From Geodermatophilaceae bacterium NBWT11 (GTDB lineage Bacteria; Actinomycetota; Actinomycetes; Mycobacteriales; Geodermatophilaceae), in assembly GCA_014218215.1 (NCBI GenBank), contig CP043652.1:2170001-2234000 (forward strand): a stretch of 64,000 bases of DNA, given 5' to 3'. Shown in pieces: positions 48,571 through 56,257 of this stretch (position 1 is its first letter; the number at the start of each line of letters is the position of its first letter). The notes under the pieces were generated by a model, which saw nothing but the letters and a program-made list of their open reading frames with translations, was not told where the DNA came from and searched no databases. The position numbers were made by a program, and so were the translations under genes.

Positions 48571-49356
48571 GTGAGCGTCGATCTGAGGAACCTGCGGCGG
48601 GTGGTCGGTGCGTCGGCGGCGGTGGTGACCGCGCTGCAGGCGGGGACCGCGGCGCTGGCCCTGCGGAAGGGACGCCGGGACTACGCCGACGGTGTCTGGG
48701 GGCCGGGGCTGGCGGCGGTCGCCATCACCGGTGCCGCCCTCGGCACCGGTGACCCGTGGCGCCGGTGGGCGCTGGCCGCGGTGACCACGGGGTGGGCGGT
48801 GCGACTGGAGACCCTCATGCTGGGCCGCCTGCGCGGCACGGACACCGAGGACGAGCGCTACACCGAGTTCCTGGAGGGGGCCTCGACGCCCACCGTGCTG
48901 GCCAAGGTGTTCGGCACCCAGGCGCTGGCGCAGCTGGTGGTCTCGGCCCCGCTGCAGCTGGCCGCGGCCAGCACGCTGCCGAGCTCGGCCCGCCGGTGGC
49001 TGTTCCCGGTGGGGGTCGCCGCGGCCGTCGGGGGTGCCGTGGTGGAGGCGGTGGCCGACCGCCAGAAGGCGGCGTACTCCGCGCGCGACCGGGACGAGCG
49101 GCCCGACGTGCTCGACACCGGGCTGTGGGCGGTGAGCCGGCACCCCAACTACCTGGGTGACTCGATCGTCTGGGACGGGCTGTGGCTGGCCGGGGCGGCG
49201 TCGGCACCCGGGGGGTGGCTGTTCCCCGCCCCGGCGGCGATGAACTGGTTCCTGGTCCACGCCACCGGCGCCAAGCGCACCGAGGACCGGATGGGCGACC
49301 GACCGGCCTACCAGGACTACCAGCGGCGGGTGTCCTTCTTCTTCCCCGGGACCTGA
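48571..49356 (+). CDS. DUF1295 membrane protein (steroid 5-alpha-reductase-like)
   Basis: A 261-residue membrane protein with about six hydrophobic segments and the C-terminal signature of DUF1295/isoprenylcysteine-methyltransferase-like reductases: TGLWAVSRHPNYLGDSIVWDGLWL and the terminal MGDRPAYQDYQRRVSFFFPG. NADPH-dependent reduction of lipids or steroids is the fold-level expectation, but members are uncharacterised. The GTG at 48571 was chosen because it is the first start after the regulator gene. Possibly co-transcribed with the following DHFR-like gene 20 bases away. Confidence 0.9.
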   Translation: MSVDLRNLRRVVGASAAVVTALQAGTAALALRKGRRDYADGVWGPGLAAVAITGAALGTGDPWRRWALAAVTTGWAVRLETLMLGRLRGTDTEDERYTEFLEGASTPTVLAKVFGTQALAQLVVSAPLQLAAASTLPSSARRWLFPVGVAAAVGGAVVEAVADRQKAAYSARDRDERPDVLDTGLWAVSRHPNYLGDSIVWDGLWLAGAASAPGGWLFPAPAAMNWFLVHATGAKRTEDRMGDRPAYQDYQRRVSFFFPGT

Positions 49357-49376
49357 CCGCGGGGGATCCTGACCCG

Positions 49377-49937
49377 GTGGCCCGCCTGCTCTACTCCGCG
49401 ATCTGCTCCCTCGACGGCTTCGTCGCCGACCGCGACGGCGACTTCGGCTTCGCCTTCCCCGACGAGGAGGTGATGGCGTTCGTCAACGAGCAGACCGCCC
49501 GCATCGGCACCTTCCTGCACGGCCGGCGGATGTACGAGCTCATGCAGGGCTGGGAGACCGACCCCTCCTGGGCCGAGGGCACCTCCGGCGAGGCCGACTT
49601 CGCCGCGCACTGGCAGCGGGTGGACAAGGTGGTGTTCTCCACCACGCTGGGCGGCACCGTCACCGAGCGGACCCGGCTCGAGCGCACCTTCGACCCCCGG
49701 GCCGTCCGCGACCTGGTGTCCGCCGCCGAGCTCGACGTCACCGTCGACGGCCCGACGCTGGCCGCGTCGGCGTTCCGGGCCGGCCTGGTCGACGAGGTGC
49801 ACCTGCTCCTGGCCCCGGCCGTCGTCGGCTCGGGCCTGCGGGCACTGCCCGACGACGTCCGGCTGGACCTGGAGCTGCTCGACCAGCGCCGGTTCGCCGG
49901 GGGCTTCCTGCACGTGCGGTACGCCGTCCGGCGCTGA
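49377..49937 (+). CDS. Dihydrofolate reductase family protein (RibD C-terminal-like)
   Basis: A 186-residue RibD_C/DHFR-like protein: LLYSAICSLDGFVADRDGDF, FLHGRRMYELMQGWETDP and KVVFSTTLGG, then TVDGPTLAASAFRAGLVDEVHLLLAPAVVGSG. This last block is the NADPH-binding and family hallmark. These stand-alone proteins are distinct from true folate reductases and their substrates are unknown, possibly pyrimidine or flavin-like. It ends two bases before the stop of a convergent SDR gene. Confidence 0.9.
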   Translation: MARLLYSAICSLDGFVADRDGDFGFAFPDEEVMAFVNEQTARIGTFLHGRRMYELMQGWETDPSWAEGTSGEADFAAHWQRVDKVVFSTTLGGTVTERTRLERTFDPRAVRDLVSAAELDVTVDGPTLAASAFRAGLVDEVHLLLAPAVVGSGLRALPDDVRLDLELLDQRRFAGGFLHVRYAVRR

Positions 49938-49939
49938 CC

Positions 49940-50770
49940 TCAGTCGTCGAACTCGGTGCTCGTGCTCAGCTCCCGCCAGCGCTCCAGCTCGGCGCGCCGG
50001 TCCTCGAGCACGCCCTCGGCCGCGGTCACGGCGTCGGTGCCCAGGAGCAGCAGCTTCGGCGGGGCGGCGCTGGTGACGGCATCGATCAGCGCGGTCGCGG
50101 CCTTGGCCGGGTCGCCGGGCTGGGTGCCGTGCGTGGTGTCGTGGGCCTTGCGGCGCTTGCCGGCGGTCTCGGCGTAGTCGTCGATGGCGCCGGCGGACTC
50201 CCCGATGGAGCGGCCGGAGAAGTCGGTGCGGAAGGCGCCGGGCTCCACCACGACGACCTGCAGCCCGAGCGGCTCGACCTCGCGGCGCAGCGACCCGGAC
50301 AGCGCCTCCAGGGCGGCCTTCGTGGCGGCGTAGTAGCCCGAGCCGGGCGGGCAGATCTGCGCGCCGATCGAGGAGACGTTCACGACCGTGCCGCTGCGGC
50401 GGGCCCGCATGCCCGGCAGCGCGGCCTGCGTCACCGCGACCGGGCCGAACACGTTGGTGGCGAACAGCTGCTGGACGTCGGCGTCGTCGGCCTCCTCCAG
50501 GGCGGCCCGGTAGCCGTAGCCGGCGTTGTTGACCAGCACGTCGATCGCGCCGAACCGCTCCTGCGCCGCCTGCACCGCGGCGGTCACGGCAGCCGGGTCG
50601 GTGACGTCGAGGGCGAGGGCCAGCGCGGTGTCCGGGTGCGCGTCGACCAGGTCCTGCACCGACCGCGGGTCACGGGCGGTGACGACGGCCTGCCAGCCCC
50701 GCTCGAGGACGGCGGCGGCCAGGGCGCGCCCCAGGCCGGTCGAGCAGCCGGTGATGAACCAGGTGGGCAC
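49940..50770 (-). CDS. Short-chain dehydrogenase/reductase
   Basis: A 276-residue SDR of the classical type. TGCSTGLGRALAAAVLERGW is the cofactor motif with Arg-35-type NADP preference (TARDPRS), NNAGYGYRAALEEA follows, and the catalytic Ser-Tyr-Lys are in NVSSIGAQ and YYAATKAALEAL. FRTDFSGRSI resembles SDRs acting on short hydroxy/oxo compounds. A close homologue in shape lies at 62716-63537. GTG 50770 opens VPTWFITGCSTG. It is divergent from the GGDEF-EAL gene with about 80 to 170 bases between starts, depending on which start the latter uses. Confidence 0.9.
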   Translation of the reverse strand: MPTWFITGCSTGLGRALAAAVLERGWQAVVTARDPRSVQDLVDAHPDTALALALDVTDPAAVTAAVQAAQERFGAIDVLVNNAGYGYRAALEEADDADVQQLFATNVFGPVAVTQAALPGMRARRSGTVVNVSSIGAQICPPGSGYYAATKAALEALSGSLRREVEPLGLQVVVVEPGAFRTDFSGRSIGESAGAIDDYAETAGKRRKAHDTTHGTQPGDPAKAATALIDAVTSAAPPKLLLLGTDAVTAAEGVLEDRRAELERWRELSTSTEFDD

Positions 50771-50937
50771 GGTGGGACTCCCTGCGGTGGCGGCGACGAG
50801 GCCCGGGGCCTACCCGCGACCGCCGACGTCAACCGACGGGTCCGTCGGTGGACCGGAACGAGAACGGCCTGACCCGACGGAGGGGGACGGCGCAGCTCGA
50901 CTCCGCCCGGGCCCCGGCGCCGTCCGATGTGCTGGAC

Positions 50938-53589
50938 ATGCGTCTGTCCTCCCCGCCCTCCCACCCCCGTCGCGGGGTGCCGCTCACCGTGCACCTGACC
51001 GCGCTGGTCCTGGTCCCCGTCGTCGGGGTGCTGGTGATGGTGGGCGTGCTCGTGCACGCCGCCGTCGGTGACTCCCGGGCCGCGGTGTCGGCCGAGCGGT
51101 CGGTGCGCGCGGTGGCGCAGCTGGAGACCGCACGCAGCAGCGTCGAGCAGGAGGTGATCCCGGTCCTGACCCTGGCCGTGCTGTCCAGCCCGGACACGCT
51201 GGCCCAGCTCGGTCTGTCCGGCGGCTTCGCCGACATGGCGCGCACCCAGGCCGACGCCGCGGTCGAGACCACCCGCCAGGCCACCGACGACGCCGTCGCG
51301 GCCGTGCCCGCCGGCTCCCCCGCTGCCGCGGCCGCCGCGGCGGCGGCCACCGAGCTGGCCGACCTGCGCGCCCCGGGTGCGGACGGCGAGATCAGCTTCG
51401 CCGACGTCGTCGACACCTACACCGGGTACCTGCAGGTGTCCGCCGACCTCGCCGCCGCCCAGCGCCTGGCCGGCGCCGGGGCGGGCAACCAGGACGTCTC
51501 CGCCGGCACCCGGGGCGCCGTGGCCGACGTCGGGCTGGTCGCCCGCGCCTCGCAGGCCGCCAGCCGGGAGATCCCGCTGTTCCTGAGCACGATGACCGAG
51601 CTGGACGAGGCGGTCGGCGTGGACTCCTGGGTCACCGCCCGCGCGGACTTCCGGTCGGCCACCGCGTCGCTGACCCAGCTGTCGGACCGGGGCCTGACCG
51701 AGGACTGGACGGCGGTCCAGGCGCTCCCGGCCGTGCAGGCCATCGACGCCACGCTCGACGCCCAGCTGCGGCCGGGTGCCACCCCGCTGGGGGCCCTGCA
51801 GATGTTCGGCCTGGTCACCCAGAACGCCGAGCGTGCGGCGGCGTTCAGCCAGCTGCTGGAGTCCGCCGTCCAGGACGCCGTCACCGCGGCGGCCGCCGAC
51901 CGCGCCTCGGCCGACAGCGCCCGGGACACGACCCTGCAGGTGGGCCTGGCGCTGCTGGTCCTCTCCTGCGGTGCCCTGGTGTGGGTCGGCCGGCTGGTCA
52001 CCCGATCCCTCGGACGGCTGGCCGACCGCGCCCAGGAGGTGAGCCGCGGCTCGCTCGTGGACGTCGAGGTCACCGGTCCACGGGAGGTGCGCACGGTGGG
52101 CGCCGCGCTGCACGCCAGCGTGGCCAGCCTGCGGCGCATCCAGGACCAGGCCGGTGCGGTCGCGGCCGGCGACCTGGACCACGCCCTGCTCGCCGAGCCG
52201 CTGCCCGGTCCGCTCGGCGAGGTGGTGCACGCCTCGGTCCAGCAGATCGTCACCTCCGTCCGCGAGCGGGAGGAGCTGCAGTCCAAGCTGGCCCACCAGG
52301 CCGCCCACGACCCGCTGACCGAGCTGCCCAACCGTGCGCAGGCCCGCCGGCTGACCACGTCGGCGCTGCACCGTGCCCAGCGGTCCGGGTCGGCCATCGG
52401 CCTGCTGTTCATCGACCTCGACGGCTTCAAGGCCGTCAACGACGGGTTCGGGCACGCCGCGGGCGACGAGGTGCTGCGCACCGTGGCCGACCGCCTGCTC
52501 CGTGAGCTGCGCTCCGGGGACGTCGTCTGCCGGCTGGGCGGGGACGAGTTCGTCGTCCTCGTCGAGCCCGCGGAGGACGAGGAGGCGCTGCTCGAGCTCT
52601 CCGCCCGGCTCATCGAGGCCGTCTCGGCACCCATCCGGGTCGAGGGAGCCACCATGGCCGTGGGCGCGAGCATCGGCATCGCCGTCAGCCGGGACGCCGG
52701 GACCGACAGCGACGCCCTGCTCGCCCAGGCCGACGCCGCCGTCTACCGGGCCAAGGCCCACGGCCGCGGCCGCGCCGAGCTGTTCGACGAGGCCCTGCGG
52801 GCCCAGCTGGTGGCCCGCGCGGGCCTGCAGGCGGCCATCGCGGCCGGTCTGGCGGCGGGGGAGATGCGGCTGCAGTACCAGCCGGTCCACGACGTGGCCA
52901 CCGGCGCGCTGACCGGCTACGAGGCGCTCATCCGCTGGGACCGGCCCGGGCACGGGACGGTGCAGCCCGACGACTTCATCGCCGCCGCCGAGGCCTCCCG
53001 GCTGATCTGCCAGCTCGACCGCTGGGTGCTGCACGAGGCCACCCGGCAGCTCGCCGAGTGGCGGACGACGTCGGGGCCGGTGCGTCCCGGGGAGCCCACG
53101 GTCGCGGTCAACATCTCCGGCCGGCACCTGTCGGACTCCCGGGTGGTCACCGACGTCGTCGACGCCCTCACCGCCTCCGGGGTGCCCGCGGGGCTGCTGG
53201 TCGTCGAGGTCACCGAGACCGTGCTGGTCGACGACCCCGCCGCGTACGCCCACCTGGCCGCGCTGCGGGACCTGGGCGTCAGCATCGCCATCGACGACTT
53301 CGGCACCGGCTACACCTCCATCGGCCAGCTGCGGCACATGCCGGTGGACACCGTGAAGATAGACCGCAGCTTCATCGCCAGCGACGAGGCCTCGCACCGC
53401 ACGCTGGTGGCCCTGATGATCCAGTCGGCACACGCCTTCGGGCTGACCGTCATCGCCGAGGGCGTCGAGGAGGCCGACCAGCTGGCCCGCCTGCAGGCCG
53501 ACTCCTGCGACCTGGCGCAGGGCTACCTGCTGGCCCGCCCGATGACCCCGGCGCAGGCCCTGGCGCTCCGGGCGGCCCAGCCGGTCTGA
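50938..53589 (+). CDS. Membrane-bound GGDEF-EAL cyclic-di-GMP enzyme
   Basis: An 883-residue sensor. A first membrane helix (LTALVLVPVVGVLVMVGVLV, about 16-35), a long periplasmic/extracellular helical sensor (about 40-330, nitrate-sensor-like in composition), a second helix (about 335-352), a HAMP-like linker, then GGDEF (about 455-615) with intact RLGGDEFVVL, and EAL (about 625-880) with YEALIRW, VAVNISGRHLS and IDDFGTGYTSIGQL. Both synthesis and hydrolysis of c-di-GMP are possible from the motifs. An upstream GTG at 50848 gives a 30-residue longer form; I chose the ATG as the N terminus then begins just before the first helix. Confidence 0.9.
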   Translation: MRLSSPPSHPRRGVPLTVHLTALVLVPVVGVLVMVGVLVHAAVGDSRAAVSAERSVRAVAQLETARSSVEQEVIPVLTLAVLSSPDTLAQLGLSGGFADMARTQADAAVETTRQATDDAVAAVPAGSPAAAAAAAAATELADLRAPGADGEISFADVVDTYTGYLQVSADLAAAQRLAGAGAGNQDVSAGTRGAVADVGLVARASQAASREIPLFLSTMTELDEAVGVDSWVTARADFRSATASLTQLSDRGLTEDWTAVQALPAVQAIDATLDAQLRPGATPLGALQMFGLVTQNAERAAAFSQLLESAVQDAVTAAAADRASADSARDTTLQVGLALLVLSCGALVWVGRLVTRSLGRLADRAQEVSRGSLVDVEVTGPREVRTVGAALHASVASLRRIQDQAGAVAAGDLDHALLAEPLPGPLGEVVHASVQQIVTSVREREELQSKLAHQAAHDPLTELPNRAQARRLTTSALHRAQRSGSAIGLLFIDLDGFKAVNDGFGHAAGDEVLRTVADRLLRELRSGDVVCRLGGDEFVVLVEPAEDEEALLELSARLIEAVSAPIRVEGATMAVGASIGIAVSRDAGTDSDALLAQADAAVYRAKAHGRGRAELFDEALRAQLVARAGLQAAIAAGLAAGEMRLQYQPVHDVATGALTGYEALIRWDRPGHGTVQPDDFIAAAEASRLICQLDRWVLHEATRQLAEWRTTSGPVRPGEPTVAVNISGRHLSDSRVVTDVVDALTASGVPAGLLVVEVTETVLVDDPAAYAHLAALRDLGVSIAIDDFGTGYTSIGQLRHMPVDTVKIDRSFIASDEASHRTLVALMIQSAHAFGLTVIAEGVEEADQLARLQADSCDLAQGYLLARPMTPAQALALRAAQPV

Positions 53590-53590
53590 C

Positions 53591-54937
53591 TCACACGTGG
53601 ACGGGCTGGCCCGTCGCCTCCAGCACCGAGAGCCAGAGGTCCCCGCGGGGGTCGACCTGGTTCCGGGACGACGTCACCAGCGGGATGGGCAGGTTGACGA
53701 AGCGGCCGTGCCAGCGGCCGGCGACCGCCGCCGTCCGCCCGGCCATCGCCGCGTGCACCGCGGCCTGGGCGAGGCGGGTGCAGTAGACCGAGTCGTGGCT
53801 GTTGGCCGGGACGCTGCGGATGGCGTAGCCGGGGTCGACGTAGCGCAGCTGGAACTGCTTGTCGGCGGCGGCGAGGTGGCCGGTGAGCCGGTCGCGGAGC
53901 AGCGCGCCGATGTCGTGCAGCTTGGCGTTGCCCGAGGGGTCGGTCTCCTCGCTGCCGGCGAACAGCTCCTGCCCGGCGCCCTCGGCGACCACGATCAGCG
54001 CGTGGTTCTGCCGGTCGAGGGTGCGTTCCACGTGCGCCAGCACCCCGCGCTCGCCCTCCAGCGGCATCTGCACCTCGGGGATGAGCACGAGGTCGACGTC
54101 GTCGCTGGCCAGGGTCGCGTAGGCGGCGATGAACCCGGAGTGCCGGCCCATCAGCTTCACCAGGCCCACCCCGCCCGGGTGCGAGCGCGCCTCGGTGGCC
54201 GCCGCCCGGATCGACTCCGCGGCGCGGCCGAACGCCGTCTGGAACCCGAAGCTGCGGTCGATCCACGGGATGTCGTTGTCGATCGTCTTGGGGACGCCGA
54301 CCACCGCGATCGGCAGCCCCCGTCGCTGCGCCTCGTCGGCGATGGTCTGCGCCCCGCGCAGCGACCCGTCACCGCCGACCACGAACAGGACGTCGATCCG
54401 GCGCAGCCGCAGCGTCTCGACCATCACCCTGGGGTCCTGGCCACCGCGCGAGGTGCCCAGCACCGTGCCGCCCTGCTGGTTGATCCACCGCACCGAGTCC
54501 GGCGTCAGCACCATCGGCTCCGCGCCGTAGGGCGTCAGGCCCTGGTAGCCGTCCCGGAAGCCCAGCACCTGGTGCACGCCGTAGTGCTCGGCCAGCTCGT
54601 CGACCAGCCCGCGGATCACGTTGTTCAGCCCAGGGCACAGCCCGCCGCAGGTCACGATGCCGACCTTGGTGCGCTTGGGGTCGAAGAACAGCTTGCGGCG
54701 CGGGCCCCCGGGCTCGAACGTGGGCAGCTCCTCCACCGGCACGCCGCGGCGCATCGCCACGCCCAGCGTGCCGTCCACCAGCACCCGGTCGTGCTCGCCG
54801 ACGTAGTGCATCGACTCGCCGCGCTCGAGCAGCCCGCCGTCCAGCGGGGAGTGGAACGTGAGCTCGCCGAGGGTGCGCACCTCGAGATCCGCCGCCGTCA
54901 GCTGCAGCTGTTCGCCCGTGTCCACGAGGTAGATCAT
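53591..54937 (-). CDS. pfkA: ATP-dependent 6-phosphofructokinase
   Basis: A 448-residue PFK. VGIVTCGGLCPGLNNVIRG is the opening glycine loop, FVVGGDGSLRGAQ the nucleotide loop (GGDGS marks ATP rather than pyrophosphate use), PKTIDNDIPWID the catalytic stretch with Asp, and KLMGRHSGFIAAYA the fructose-6-phosphate site. The N-terminal extension of about 85 residues is characteristic of the long plant/spirochaete-type branch. It commits fructose-6-phosphate to glycolysis. Its stop is one base from the stop of the convergent GGDEF-EAL gene. Divergent from the Nudix gene. Confidence 0.93.
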   Translation of the reverse strand: MIYLVDTGEQLQLTAADLEVRTLGELTFHSPLDGGLLERGESMHYVGEHDRVLVDGTLGVAMRRGVPVEELPTFEPGGPRRKLFFDPKRTKVGIVTCGGLCPGLNNVIRGLVDELAEHYGVHQVLGFRDGYQGLTPYGAEPMVLTPDSVRWINQQGGTVLGTSRGGQDPRVMVETLRLRRIDVLFVVGGDGSLRGAQTIADEAQRRGLPIAVVGVPKTIDNDIPWIDRSFGFQTAFGRAAESIRAAATEARSHPGGVGLVKLMGRHSGFIAAYATLASDDVDLVLIPEVQMPLEGERGVLAHVERTLDRQNHALIVVAEGAGQELFAGSEETDPSGNAKLHDIGALLRDRLTGHLAAADKQFQLRYVDPGYAIRSVPANSHDSVYCTRLAQAAVHAAMAGRTAAVAGRWHGRFVNLPIPLVTSSRNQVDPRGDLWLSVLEATGQPVHV

Positions 54938-54985
54938 CCCGGGTCGCTGTTGCGGGCCGGTCACGGGCACGCTGGCCCCGTGCCG

Positions 54986-55486
54986 ATGTCTCCCTACGTC
55001 GCCGGGATGCGTGCCCGGATCGGCGACGACCTGCTGCTCCTGCCCACCATCGCGGTTGCCGTCTTCGACGACGCCGGCCGCCTGCTGATGGCCGAACACG
55101 TCGAGGGCGGCCGCTGGTCGGTGATCGGCGGCGGCGTCGAACCCGACGAGGACCCTGCCGACGCGGCCCGCCGCGAGGTCGCCGAGGAGGTCGGGCTGGC
55201 CGTCGAGCTGCGCGGCATCGTCGGCGTCTACGGCGGCCCCGACTGCCGCAACCACTACGCCAACGGGCACCAGGTCGCCTTCGTCGCCGCGCTCTTCGCC
55301 GCGTCGCTGGTGGGCGAGGTGCCGGGGACGACGGACGGCGAGATCAGCGCCACCGGCTGGTTCGACGAGCCCGGCGTCGCCGCCCTGGACACCCCCGACT
55401 GGACCCGCCGCGCCGTCGCCGACGCCTTCGGCTGGTGGCGGACGCACGGAACAGCGCCCGGGCAGCCCTCGTTCGACCGGGCGTGA
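54986..55486 (+). CDS. Nudix hydrolase
   Basis: A 166-residue Nudix protein. The box GGGVEPDEDPADAARREVAEEVGL is complete (G-x5-E-x7-REVxEExG; here written as GGGVEPDEDPADAARRE followed by VAEEVGL). It hydrolyses nucleoside diphosphates linked to another group, with Mg2+; substrate is unknown. The ATG at 54986 opens MSPYVAGMRARIGDDLLLLP, a strand pattern common to Nudix proteins that act on activated sugars or nucleotides. The stop overlaps the GTG of the SGNH-hydrolase gene. Confidence 0.9.
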   Translation: MSPYVAGMRARIGDDLLLLPTIAVAVFDDAGRLLMAEHVEGGRWSVIGGGVEPDEDPADAARREVAEEVGLAVELRGIVGVYGGPDCRNHYANGHQVAFVAALFAASLVGEVPGTTDGEISATGWFDEPGVAALDTPDWTRRAVADAFGWWRTHGTAPGQPSFDRA

Positions 55487-56082
55487 CCTTCTCCCTGGCC
55501 GTGCTGGGCGACTCGATCGCCTACGGCACCGGCGCCTCCAGCCCGGCCGACGCGATCGGGCCGCGGCTGGTGCGGGCGCTGGCCGAGGACGACGTCGACG
55601 CCGCGCTGCAGGTGGTCGCCGTCCCCGGGTCGGTGTCGGCGGGGCTGGCCGCCCAGCTGCGCCAGGTCGCCCGGGCCGACCTCGCGATCGTCGTCGTGGG
55701 GTCCAACGACCTGACCCGGCTCGTCCCGCCGGCCACCGCGGCCGCGCTGCTGGGCGATGCCGTCCGGGCGCTGCGGCTGCTGGGTGCCGACGTCCTCGCC
55801 GTCCCCGCACCGGACCTGTCCACCGTGCCGTGGGTGCCGCCGGCGCTGCACTCACTGGTGAGCAGCGCCAGCGGGGAGCTGCGGCGCCGGCAGACCGAGG
55901 CGGTCCGGGCGGCCGGCGGGGTGGCGGTGCCGATCGCCGACGACCTGTCGGCCCGCTTCAAGGCCCAGCCGGCGCTGTTCGCCGCCGACCACTTCCACCC
56001 GTCGTCGGCGGGCTACGCGCTCATCGCCGAGGCGCTGGCGCCCGTCGTCCGCTCGATCGCCCGGGCGCGCACCGCGGCCTGA
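55483..56082 (+). CDS. SGNH/GDSL-family hydrolase
   Basis: A 199-residue serine hydrolase. Block I AVLGDSIAYGTGAS holds the catalytic Ser, block III VVVGSNDLTRLV the oxyanion Asn, and block V DHFHPSSAGYALIA the Asp-x-x-His pair. No signal peptide, so it is cytoplasmic. SGNH enzymes deacylate or de-esterify small molecules, sugars or lipids. Its GTG overlaps the Nudix TGA, so the two are translated together, which may hint at a linked substrate (for example an acylated nucleotide sugar), but this is only inference. Confidence 0.9.
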   Translation: MTFSLAVLGDSIAYGTGASSPADAIGPRLVRALAEDDVDAALQVVAVPGSVSAGLAAQLRQVARADLAIVVVGSNDLTRLVPPATAAALLGDAVRALRLLGADVLAVPAPDLSTVPWVPPALHSLVSSASGELRRRQTEAVRAAGGVAVPIADDLSARFKAQPALFAADHFHPSSAGYALIAEALAPVVRSIARARTAA

Positions 56083-56084
56083 GG

Positions 56085-56207
56085 TCAGTCCTCCTCGTCG
56101 GCCTCCCGCGCCTTGAGCTCGCGGGTGGCCATGCCGCCCGTGCCGCCCTCGTCGTGCGGGCCGGGGTGCAGCTGGGCCTCGGCGTCGTCCTTCTCCGGCT
56201 CGGTCAT
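56085..56207 (-). CDS. Small acidic hypothetical protein
   Basis: A possible 40-residue protein, MTEPEKDDAEAQLHPGPHDE then GGTGGMATRELKAREADEED. About 30% of residues are acidic and no hydrophobic stretch exists. The ATG at 56207 has a weak purine-rich GGTGGGCGG just upstream. It converges with the SGNH gene, two bases apart, and follows a hairpin (56223-56246) that probably terminates the hydantoinase operon. No family is recognised; composition and spacing make it plausible, not certain. Confidence 0.45.
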   Translation of the reverse strand: MTEPEKDDAEAQLHPGPHDEGGTGGMATRELKAREADEED

Positions 56208-56222
56208 CCGCCCACCCTGGCC

Positions 56223-56246
56223 CGGCCTGCTCCATCGCGCAGGCCG
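56223..56246 (-). terminator. Terminator hairpin after hydantoinase operon
   Basis: CGGCCTGC (56223-56230) and GCAGGCCG (56239-56246) form an 8-bp stem with an eight-base loop, 12 bases beyond the hyuB stop on the minus strand. No U-run. Confidence 0.55.
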
Positions 56247-56257
56247 AGCCGCCGTCG

